NCBI RefSeq assembly: GCF_024158025.1
Contig: NZ_JAMZEL010000002.1
Span: 558,001 to 622,000 of the forward strand
Reading direction: 5' to 3'
DNA: 64,000 nucleotides
Origin: Runella salmonicolor
GTDB taxonomy: Bacteria > Bacteroidota > Bacteroidia > Cytophagales > Spirosomataceae
How positions within the stretch are numbered: position 1 is the first letter of the stretch; every line of letters begins with the position of its first letter. Shown here in pieces: positions 34,380 to 41,148 of the stretch. Position numbers and translations under genes: made by a program. The notes below the pieces were generated by a model. It searched no databases and had not been told where the DNA came from. It worked only from the letters and a program-made list of their open reading frames with translations.

Positions 34380-36062
34380 ATGGCTAAAACCAAGTTGATT
34401 CCCCGTACGCCATCGGCCTACGACCCTCCTTTGTTAATCAAAACCCTCTTTGCGCAAGCCGTTCGTTACAATCCTCAACGCGAAATCGTATACCGGGATT
34501 TGTTCCGGATGAATTATACCACCTTCGACAAACGCGTGCGCCAGCTTGCCAATGTCCTCACCAATGCAGGTGTGCAAGCAGGCGATACCGTAGCCGTGAT
34601 GGACTGGGATAGCCATCGGTATTTGGAGTGTTTTTTCTGCATTCCCTGTCTAGGAGCTATCTTGCATACCATCAATGTACGTCTTTCGCCAGCGCAGATT
34701 CTGTACACCATGAACCACGCCGAAGACAAGGTGGTGATTGTGCATGAAGATTTTGTACCGATTCTGGAAGCCATCAAAGGACAACTCACCACCGTTGAAA
34801 AATACATCATCATCAGCGACAAGGTGTACACCAACCCTGAGGCCGAAATCATTACCACAACGTTTGCCTTAGAAGGCGAATACGAACGGTTGGTCAACGA
34901 CGCCAACGACCAATTTGAATTTTCTGATTTTGAGGAAGACTCCATTGCCACAACTTTTTATACGACTGGTACCACGGGCAACCCCAAAGGCGTATACTTC
35001 TCGCACCGTCAATTGGTGATGCACACCTTCTGTTTGCTGGCCTATTTTCCAGGCTACCGCGCCCTTCCATTGGACAATCGCGACGTGTATATGCCCATCA
35101 CGCCGTTGTTTCACGTCCACGGTTGGGGCTTCCCGCTGTTGGCTACTATGCTCAATTTCAAGCAGGTATACCCTGGTCGCTATGAGCCAGAAATGTTGCT
35201 AAAACTCTTGTTAAAAGAAAAAGTAACCTTCTCACATTGCGTACCAACCATCCTCAACATGCTGGTCAACAGCCCCGTAGCCAAGCAGGTGGATCTAAGT
35301 AAATGGAACGTGCTGATAGGTGGCTCGGCCTTGACGCGCGGCTTGGCCAAGGCTGCTTTAGAGCTTGGTATCAACGTAACCCAAGGCTATGGAATGTCAG
35401 AAACGGCGCCCATCATGTCGGTTGTTCACTTAAATGAAGAACTGGAAAAACTCCCTATCGAAGAGCAACTTGAGTTTAGAACCAAAGCGGGAAAAATTGC
35501 TCCGTTTGTAGAATTGAAACTCATGGACGAAGAGGGTAATTTTCTGCCCCACGACGGCGAAACCGTTGGCGAATTGGTGGCACGCGGCCCGTGGATGACG
35601 CAGGGATATTACAAAGAAAAGGAGGCTTCCGAAAAACTGTGGGCGGGCGGATGGCTCCACACTGGCGACGTGGCCACCATCGGCCCCGATTATTACGTCA
35701 CCATTGCCGACCGCGTCAAGGATGTCATTAAGACAGGTGGCGAGTGGGTTTCATCGTTAGACATTGAGAATCTGCTTTCTCAGATAGAAGGCATTGCCGA
35801 ATCGGCCGTGGTGGGCTTTCCTGACCCTAAATGGGGCGAACGCCCGCACGCCATTCTGGTCATCAAACCCGATTATCAGGAAAAACTAACGCCCGAAAGC
35901 ATCAAATCAACTTTACAAGCCAAAGTGGACAGCGGCGAAATTAACCGTTGGTACGTGCCTGACCAAATCAAATTTGTTCCCGAAATCCCTAAAACATCCG
36001 TAGGGAAGATTGATAAAAAAAGGATTCGTTCGGAGATGAAGGAGATGATTTTGAGTAATTAG
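34380..36062 (+). CDS. AMP-dependent acyl-CoA synthetase (long/medium chain)
   Basis: A 560-residue adenylate-forming enzyme that activates fatty acids to acyl-CoA. ATG 34380 (MAKTKLIPRTPSAY) is chosen over a TTG 16 codons earlier. Core motifs are the P-loop-like TTFYTTGTTGNPKGVYFSH (around residue 200), GYGMSETAPI, the adenylate-binding GWLHTGDVATIGPDYYVTIADRVKD, and the C-terminal lysine motif PKTSVGKIDKKRIR. The sequence resembles AlkK/FadD-type synthetases that also occur in beta-oxidation loci. The stop is followed at once by heptamer repeats and the four-helix-bundle gene. The chain-length preference cannot be told. Confidence 0.9.
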   Translation: MAKTKLIPRTPSAYDPPLLIKTLFAQAVRYNPQREIVYRDLFRMNYTTFDKRVRQLANVLTNAGVQAGDTVAVMDWDSHRYLECFFCIPCLGAILHTINVRLSPAQILYTMNHAEDKVVIVHEDFVPILEAIKGQLTTVEKYIIISDKVYTNPEAEIITTTFALEGEYERLVNDANDQFEFSDFEEDSIATTFYTTGTTGNPKGVYFSHRQLVMHTFCLLAYFPGYRALPLDNRDVYMPITPLFHVHGWGFPLLATMLNFKQVYPGRYEPEMLLKLLLKEKVTFSHCVPTILNMLVNSPVAKQVDLSKWNVLIGGSALTRGLAKAALELGINVTQGYGMSETAPIMSVVHLNEELEKLPIEEQLEFRTKAGKIAPFVELKLMDEEGNFLPHDGETVGELVARGPWMTQGYYKEKEASEKLWAGGWLHTGDVATIGPDYYVTIADRVKDVIKTGGEWVSSLDIENLLSQIEGIAESAVVGFPDPKWGERPHAILVIKPDYQEKLTPESIKSTLQAKVDSGEINRWYVPDQIKFVPEIPKTSVGKIDKKRIRSEMKEMILSN

Positions 36063-36095
36063 TGATTGGCGACTGGTGGTTGGTGGCTAGTAATA
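36061..36095 (-). repeat. Left heptamer array flanking the four-helix-bundle gene
   Basis: Units of the type GTGATTG, GCGACTG, GTGGTTG and GTGGCTA run in tandem. They are the reverse complement of the AATCACC/AGTCACC units on the other side of the gene, so the two arrays are inverted relative to each other. Confidence 0.65.
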
Positions 36096-36115
36096 TGAAT
36101 TTAAATTCTATTGTT

Positions 36116-36481
36116 ATGAAAGTAAAAAGCTATCGTGAGCTTCGTGTTTGGCAACAAAGCGTAGATTTTTGCGTAAAGGTGTATAAAATAACCTCTATTT
36201 TCCCAAAAGAAGAGTTATATGGCCTAACCTCGCAAATTCGACGCGCCTCAGTTTCAATTCCTTCCAATATTGCAGAAGGACAAGCGCGCAATACAACAGG
36301 CGAGTTTTCCCAATTTTTAGGTATTTCGAAAGGCTCTTTGGCCGAAGTCGATACACATTTAGAAATTGCAAAGCGATTGGGCTTTCTTTCAAGTGAAAGT
36401 TTTCAGTTATTCGAGAACGAAATCGATACCATTGGAAAAATGCTAAACGCTTTACAAAATGCCCTCCCTAAAAAACAATAA
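36116..36481 (+). CDS. Four-helix-bundle protein (S23/Avd-like)
   Basis: A 121-residue protein of the TIGR02436-type four-helix-bundle family, first known from intervening sequences of 23S rRNA and related to the Avd accessory protein of diversity-generating retroelements. Typical features are the opening SYRELRVWQQSVDFCVKVY, then LYGLTSQIRRASVSIPSNIAEGQ and FSQFLGISKGSLAEVDTHL. ATG 36116 is the usual start; 36095 and 36062 lie in the flanking repeat. The gene is enclosed by inverted arrays of 7-bp repeats and lies between unrelated metabolic and transport genes, suggesting a small mobile unit. The molecular role is unknown. No reverse transcriptase is nearby. Confidence 0.85.
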   Translation: MKVKSYRELRVWQQSVDFCVKVYKITSIFPKEELYGLTSQIRRASVSIPSNIAEGQARNTTGEFSQFLGISKGSLAEVDTHLEIAKRLGFLSSESFQLFENEIDTIGKMLNALQNALPKKQ

Positions 36482-37721
36482 ACCGCACGACAAATCGTCA
36501 CCAGTCACTAACCACCAATCACCAGTCACCAATCACCAATCACCAGTCACCAATCACCAACCACCCACCACCAATACCCTTCTCGGTGCTGCTTTTTTGA
36601 TGGCTACTTCAGCCGTTGGGCCAGGCTTTTTGACGCAGACAACCGTTTTTACGCAGCAATTACTGGCCAATTTTGGCTTTGTCATTTTGTTATCAATTCT
36701 TTTAGATTTGGGGGCTCAACTGAACATCTGGCGCATCATTGCCGTCACCGAAAAACGCGCCCAAGACATTGCCAATGATTTGTTTTTTGGGTTGGGCTAC
36801 GTTCTTTCGGCCCTGATTGTCATCGGCGGATTTGCTTTCAACATTGGCAACGTGGCTGGGGCAGGGCTCGGTATCGAAGTCATGAGCGGCATAGACGTCA
36901 AAATCGGGGCCGCACTTAGCGCATTGGTTGCCATCGGGCTTTTCTTATTGCCCGAAGCGGGAAAAGCCATGGACAATTTTGCCAAATGGCTGGGACTCCT
37001 GATGCTTTTGTTGATTGCCTACGTGGTTATTTCGGCCAACCCTCCCGTTGGCGAAGCCCTCGTCCGAACGGTTTTGCCACAGCAATTTGACCCCATTGCC
37101 ACCATTACCCTCGTAGGCGGCACGGTGGGAGGCTACATTACTTTTGCGGGCGGACATCGGCTTTTGGAAGCAGGAGTTAAAGGCGCGGATGCGCTTCCCT
37201 TGGTCAATCGCAGCGCTACGACGGGTATCTTAGTCACGTCATTTATTCGGTATTTTTTGTTTTTGGCCACGTTGGGCGTTGTCGCGGCGGGACTTACGTT
37301 AAACAAAGACAATCCTCCCGCTTCGGTATTTCAATTGGCTGCTGGTGAGACAGGCTACCGACTGTTTGGGGTTTTGATGTGGAGTGCGGCCATTACATCT
37401 GTCATCGGCTCGGCCTATACTTCGGTGTCGTTCTTGCGAACTTTCCATCCGAGCTTAGAAAAAAATCATCGCTATCTCACGATTGGTTTTATCTCCATTT
37501 CAACGATTTTGTTTTTGTGGATTGGCAAACCCGTACAGATTTTGGTGTTTGTGGGTACGTTGAATGGTTTTATCTTACCCATTGCCTTGGCGGTGATGCT
37601 TATTGCCGCGCGCAATAAACGATTGGTTGGCGCCTATCAACACCCTATTTGGCTACAAATGGCGGGTTGGCTCGTGGTATTGATGATGAGCGGGATGGCT
37701 TTTTATACCCTTATAAAGTAA
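36459..37721 (+). CDS. Nramp-related divalent cation transporter with repeat-derived N-terminus
   Basis: A 420-residue frame. From about residue 42 it is an Nramp-related transporter with 11 or so helices (LLGAAFLMATSAVGPGFLTQT as helix 1, then AFNIGNVAGAGLG, TFAGGH). Helix 1 reads GPGFLTQ in place of the Nramp DPGN metal motif, as I recall in the YcsG-like subgroup, so the substrate is uncertain. Residues about 14-41 are the translated 7-bp repeat (SPVTNHQ repeated). The only ATG before helix 1 is 36459, inside the end of the four-helix-bundle gene; the next (36600) would cut into helix 1. The original start seems to have been replaced by the repeat. Confidence 0.8.
   Translation: MPSLKNNKPHDKSSPVTNHQSPVTNHQSPVTNHQPPTTNTLLGAAFLMATSAVGPGFLTQTTVFTQQLLANFGFVILLSILLDLGAQLNIWRIIAVTEKRAQDIANDLFFGLGYVLSALIVIGGFAFNIGNVAGAGLGIEVMSGIDVKIGAALSALVAIGLFLLPEAGKAMDNFAKWLGLLMLLLIAYVVISANPPVGEALVRTVLPQQFDPIATITLVGGTVGGYITFAGGHRLLEAGVKGADALPLVNRSATTGILVTSFIRYFLFLATLGVVAAGLTLNKDNPPASVFQLAAGETGYRLFGVLMWSAAITSVIGSAYTSVSFLRTFHPSLEKNHRYLTIGFISISTILFLWIGKPVQILVFVGTLNGFILPIALAVMLIAARNKRLVGAYQHPIWLQMAGWLVVLMMSGMAFYTLIK
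36497..36575 (+). repeat. Right heptamer array (about 11 units)
   Basis: Tandem units with consensus rTCACCA (GTCACCA, GTCACTA, ACCACCA, ATCACCA and so on) fill the gap between the four-helix-bundle gene and the Nramp transporter core. Three heptamers equal seven codons, so translation yields a SPVTNHQ heptapeptide repeat. Confidence 0.85.
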
Positions 37722-37759
37722 TATATATCAACACAACCCTCGGAAATCTTTCCTAAAAC

Positions 37760-38266
37760 ATGACCCGTATCGGCCTCTTATCTGACACTCATTCTTACCT
37801 AGATGAAACCATTTTTGACTACTTCAAAGACTGCGACGAAATTTGGCACGCTGGCGACGTAGGCACGGTTGAGATTTTGGAAAAACTGGAACAATTTAAG
37901 CCATTACGCGCGGTATATGGCAACATCGACGCCAAGGAGATTCAGTGGAAGGCCCCCGAGCATCAACGCTTTGAACTCGAAGGCTTCCGCATCTGGATGA
38001 CCCACATCGGCGGCGCTCCGCCCAATTATAACCCGCAAGTCAGACCCGAATTAAAAAACACTACTCCCGATATTTTCATCTGCGGCCACTCACACATCCT
38101 GCGCGTACTGCGCGACCCTAAACTTCAAAATATGCTCTACCTCAACCCCGGGGCGGCAGGCAATGAAGGCTTTCATAAGATTCGAACCATGCTTCGATTC
38201 ACGCTTGATGACGGAAAAATCCCTCATTTAGAGGCGATTGAGTTGGGAAAGCGGGGCAGGCTGTAA
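37760..38266 (+). CDS. YfcE/MJ0936-type metallophosphoesterase
   Basis: A 168-residue calcineurin-like phosphodiesterase with the full di-metal set: DTH at residues 9-11, GDVG (about 36-39), GNID (about 58-61), His in MTHIGG, and GHSH (about 113-116). The length is typical of the small YfcE/MJ0936 family, which cleaves phosphodiesters such as cyclic nucleotide model substrates; the physiological substrate is unknown. It follows the Nramp-like gene by 38 bp and ends at a bidirectional terminator shared with the convergent coiled-coil membrane gene. Confidence 0.9.
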   Translation: MTRIGLLSDTHSYLDETIFDYFKDCDEIWHAGDVGTVEILEKLEQFKPLRAVYGNIDAKEIQWKAPEHQRFELEGFRIWMTHIGGAPPNYNPQVRPELKNTTPDIFICGHSHILRVLRDPKLQNMLYLNPGAAGNEGFHKIRTMLRFTLDDGKIPHLEAIELGKRGRL

Positions 38267-38271
38267 ACAAG

Positions 38272-38297
38272 AAAAGGTCGCGTTTCCGCAACCTTTT
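38272..38297. terminator. Bidirectional terminator between convergent genes
   Basis: AAAAGGTCGCG (38272-38282) pairs with CGCAACCTTTT (38287-38297), one mismatch, four-base loop. It stands between the phosphoesterase and the 473-residue membrane protein gene. The A and T tracts lie within the stem ends. Confidence 0.7.
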
Positions 38298-38318
38298 ACT
38301 CTACTTGTTCGCTAAATA

Positions 38319-39740
38319 TCACTCCTTCTCCCCGTCCAAGCCATCCGTTATCATCTTCCGAATCATCTGGTGCGGGCGCAGGCCGTTGGTGCGTTTTGTG
38401 CCGTTTCCATTGCCGTAATTCATGCTCCGGTCGGCGGAAGAAGAGGCTTTTACGGCCAAATTATGGGTATTGAGCATTGAGTTGCGAAATTGGGTAAACT
38501 CCTCCTCGTTCATCATTTCGCGGGCTATTTCTCCTTTAGCGTAGCCATCGTTGAAAGACGCGATGCGGCTATCGGTCTGCGCCAAACGCGTTGATTCGAT
38601 GAGTTCATCCAAATCATTGCGCATTTTTGTACGCTCAGCGCGCAAATCATCCAAGCTCTGAAACTGTTGAAGCTCATGCTCCAAAATATCTTTTTGGGTG
38701 GTTTGCTCGGCCAACTCTCTGTCGGCTTCCTCCAACTGTTTGTTCAGTTTACGACGACGACGGCTCAAACGCCACAGTCGTGGGTCGATTTGCAGCCACC
38801 GGTACCAAAAATTCTGCAACACAGGCAGCGCCATTCCGAGCGAAACCGCCCCCGCCAAAGCAAACAAAATACCACTCAACACAAACGACGCCAACGCCCA
38901 AGGGCTGTTGACAAGGCCCAGATTGAGTTCATCAGAACGCAAAAGCTGTTGTTCAATTTTTTGCAATAAAACCTGTTGTTCTTGTGGCGTAATCGTACTG
39001 TTGGGGTCGAGCGGCGTAGCGCCCAATTGAAGATTTTTGACCGATTTATTGATGGCTTCTTTCATTTTATCGGTACGGTAGGCCTCGTATCGAAACCATC
39101 CCAAAATCCCCAATGTGATAATGGCAAAACCCGCCAAGCCCACTTTAAACCAAGCATAACGCGTACGTGCTTTTTGGGTATGCTCATCCACATACGGCTT
39201 CTCAATCAGGCGGTCGTAGGCGGGTTTGAGCAAAATAGAAATCATGGCCAAACCAATGGCAAACGCCCATGCCTCGTTGTTGTTGCGAATGTTGAGGGCG
39301 TAGGCAACAATTTCGTGCGAAATAATAAGGTCACCAAACACAAACGCTGCCCCTGCAAAGAAGAAAAAGAAGCCTGCCAAGAGCGAATACTCCGATTGAG
39401 TTTGTTTACGCCGCGCCCGCAGGGCTTCGGTTTCGGCATCAACGGCATCCCGCTGCGCCGTCAGTTCTGTTACACGCTTGGTGGCTTTGATTACCCGTTG
39501 AACAAACTCTTGCAAACGGTCGTAAGCAGTTTTACGCTTTACGGCCGTTTCTTCAATCTCTTTATCAACCCGTTGGATTTCATTTCGACGGTCCTCAATC
39601 CGTTGGGCCAACCAATTATAATGTATCTGGCTTGATAAATAACTTTCGTATGGATTACGATTTTCCGAGCCTTCAATACCGCTGTGGTAGCCGTGTTGAA
39701 AATCGGGTTCGTCAGTATGGTCTTTTGTTGGTTCCTGCAT
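38319..39740 (-). CDS. Coiled-coil/multi-TM membrane protein, unknown (473 aa)
   Basis: No family is recognised. The protein has an N-terminal coiled coil (about 48-118, rich in Glu/Arg/Gln heptads: RIEDRRNEIQRVDKEIEE, LTAQRDAVDAETEALRARR), a helix pair (about 120-140 and 157-175), a third helix (about 198-215), a charged linker, a fourth helix (about 285-312), then a second long coiled coil (about 325-400, RRRRKLNKQLEEADRELAE) and a polar tail with SMNYGNGNGTK. There is no signal peptide. The upstream neighbour, 45 bp away and read first, has a related layout, so the two probably form one membrane complex. They are possibly distant paralogues. The function is not inferable. Confidence 0.8.
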   Translation of the reverse strand: MQEPTKDHTDEPDFQHGYHSGIEGSENRNPYESYLSSQIHYNWLAQRIEDRRNEIQRVDKEIEETAVKRKTAYDRLQEFVQRVIKATKRVTELTAQRDAVDAETEALRARRKQTQSEYSLLAGFFFFFAGAAFVFGDLIISHEIVAYALNIRNNNEAWAFAIGLAMISILLKPAYDRLIEKPYVDEHTQKARTRYAWFKVGLAGFAIITLGILGWFRYEAYRTDKMKEAINKSVKNLQLGATPLDPNSTITPQEQQVLLQKIEQQLLRSDELNLGLVNSPWALASFVLSGILFALAGAVSLGMALPVLQNFWYRWLQIDPRLWRLSRRRRKLNKQLEEADRELAEQTTQKDILEHELQQFQSLDDLRAERTKMRNDLDELIESTRLAQTDSRIASFNDGYAKGEIAREMMNEEEFTQFRNSMLNTHNLAVKASSSADRSMNYGNGNGTKRTNGLRPHQMIRKMITDGLDGEKE

Positions 39741-39785
39741 GGCTTTCTTTTTTTAAAATCGTGCTACTTATTTTTTACCAAGTGC

Positions 39786-40958
39786 TTATGGCTGATTTTG
39801 AGCGGTTGATTGAATCGCCCTCATTTGTCGGTCTGTCAAACGGTCGCGCAGTTGGCGGGCCAGGTAAAATTCACTTTCAAACAGTTTGATGAGGGCATCA
39901 CGTCGGGCGTTGACCCGCGCAAGTTCGGCCTCTACCCGATTCAATTGCGGCACAATCTGCCATTTTTGAATGCGTAATTCATCAATTTCTGCGTTCAAGC
40001 GGTTGGTTTCCTCATCCCAAGTCTCGGTTTTGCTCGTTATTTCTTTTTTCATGTTAGCACCCGTCAGCCAAATCCGTAAATCATTGCGAAGTACGGTGAT
40101 ATTGCTCAACAGCAATTTGCCCGCAAAAAGGAACAGAAAAAACACAAAGACAAACAACGCCACCGCCCGCCAAACGGTCTGATTTTGCAATGCCTGTACA
40201 AACACAAACATAGCTGCTGCAAAAGGCATACCAACCTCCTCTAGCAACCTGCGCCACGACACATTGCTGTCGGTATCGTGAAAAAGTGAAACCCGACCGA
40301 ACAAGTTAAACATCCCTGCCAAAAACACCCCAACGGCTATCCACTGACTATTGGGATATAAAGGGCGCAAAGTATCATCAATCAAAAAGAAATTCCCCAC
40401 GCACATCGCCATCGAAAACACCAAGCCTACGATGGTTCGCGGCAACTGATGCTCTCCTTCATTTTGGCGGGCTTCCAGCTCGGCGGCTTTATCTTTCAAT
40501 TCGTTGATTCTGGTTTCTTTTTGCCCAATAAACAAATTTAATTCCTGAATTTTTTCACCATAACGCTCCACATCTAACTCTAAATCAGCGGTTTGATGCA
40601 CGAAATAACTGCGAATAATGGCAACCTTCTCTTCGGGCTTTGACTCTGAAAGTCCAAAAATGACGCCTTCATCCCGTAGCAAAGTTTCATCTTCCAACCA
40701 CGATGGCAACTCAATGGGAATTGTAGTTTGTGTGGGTTGAGGCGGTGTTAAATCCCAAGTATGGGTAGGTGCAGGAGTCTCTTCGGTCATGCCCCGCGTC
40801 TGCGGAGCAGTCGCTGGTAAGGCAGGCACAGAAACATCGGCCGTTACCTTTTTGGTTTCGACTTGGGGCGGGTCTAACTCCGCAAAAGACACCAATTCGG
40901 GGTCTTTTCTGAAGTTATCGGGGCTAAAATAGGCTTTGATTCGATCAAAGAGGCTCAT
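39786..40958 (-). CDS. Coiled-coil/four-TM membrane protein, unknown (390 aa)
   Basis: No family is recognised. A soluble, Pro/Thr-rich N-terminal segment (about 35-95) carries no signal peptide. A coiled coil (about 120-168, ELDVERYGEKIQELNLFIGQ, RINELKDKAAELEARQ) is followed by four helices (about 174-192, 203-222, 245-263, 265-286) and a second coiled coil (about 300-385, EETNRLNAEIDELRIQKWQ, RVEAELARVNARRDAL). The layout coiled coil, four helices, coiled coil parallels that of the next gene 45 bp downstream. A TAATTTTG box and a palindrome lie in its leader, so it is the first gene of a two-gene operon. Confidence 0.8.
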   Translation of the reverse strand: MSLFDRIKAYFSPDNFRKDPELVSFAELDPPQVETKKVTADVSVPALPATAPQTRGMTEETPAPTHTWDLTPPQPTQTTIPIELPSWLEDETLLRDEGVIFGLSESKPEEKVAIIRSYFVHQTADLELDVERYGEKIQELNLFIGQKETRINELKDKAAELEARQNEGEHQLPRTIVGLVFSMAMCVGNFFLIDDTLRPLYPNSQWIAVGVFLAGMFNLFGRVSLFHDTDSNVSWRRLLEEVGMPFAAAMFVFVQALQNQTVWRAVALFVFVFFLFLFAGKLLLSNITVLRNDLRIWLTGANMKKEITSKTETWDEETNRLNAEIDELRIQKWQIVPQLNRVEAELARVNARRDALIKLFESEFYLARQLRDRLTDRQMRAIQSTAQNQP

Positions 40959-40978
40959 AGTAGGTGCATTTGGGCTGT

Positions 40979-40994
40979 TAAAACGAACGTTTTA
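40979..40994. promoter_or_regulatory. Palindrome TAAAACGAACGTTTTA, candidate operator
   Basis: Two 7-bp arms (TAAAACG / CGTTTTA) with a 2-bp spacer lie 20 bp upstream of the 390-residue membrane protein gene and just downstream of its promoter box, a position suited to a repressor site. No regulator gene is adjacent. Confidence 0.5.
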
Positions 40995-41010
40995 TAAACT
41001 TGAAGTTCAA

Positions 41011-41018
41011 CAAAATTA
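41011..41018 (-). promoter_or_regulatory. Bacteroidota -7 box (TAATTTTG) for the coiled-coil membrane pair
   Basis: A perfect TAnnTTTG on the minus strand, about 53 bp before ATG 40958. The -33 element is unclear. Confidence 0.45.
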
Positions 41019-41090
41019 TTGTACTTCTCCCCAAAAATGGGACGAAAGGTGCAATTTATGACGCAGAGTATCATTTTTAATCTTTCAATA

Positions 41091-41123
41091 AAAAAACTCC
41101 ACACCAAAAATGTGGAGTTTTTT
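41091..41123. terminator. Strong bidirectional terminator after aspS
   Basis: AAAAAACTCCACA (41091-41103) and TGTGGAGTTTTTT (41111-41123) form a perfect 13-bp stem with a 7-nt loop and T-runs on both strands. It ends aspS, which is read leftwards, 25 bp beyond its stop. Confidence 0.9.
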
Positions 41124-41148
41124 CTACAATCTTATAAAACTCAAAAAA

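Noticed and set aside
36497..36575. Short regular repeats resembling a miniature CRISPR array
   Set aside because: The units are contiguous 7-mers with no spacers, and no cas gene is present.
38976..39635. Long open frame (219 codons) on the plus strand opposite the 473-residue membrane protein gene
   Set aside because: It lies wholly antisense to a frame with clear coiled-coil and membrane patterning, and its own translation shows no domain, signal or coherent composition.
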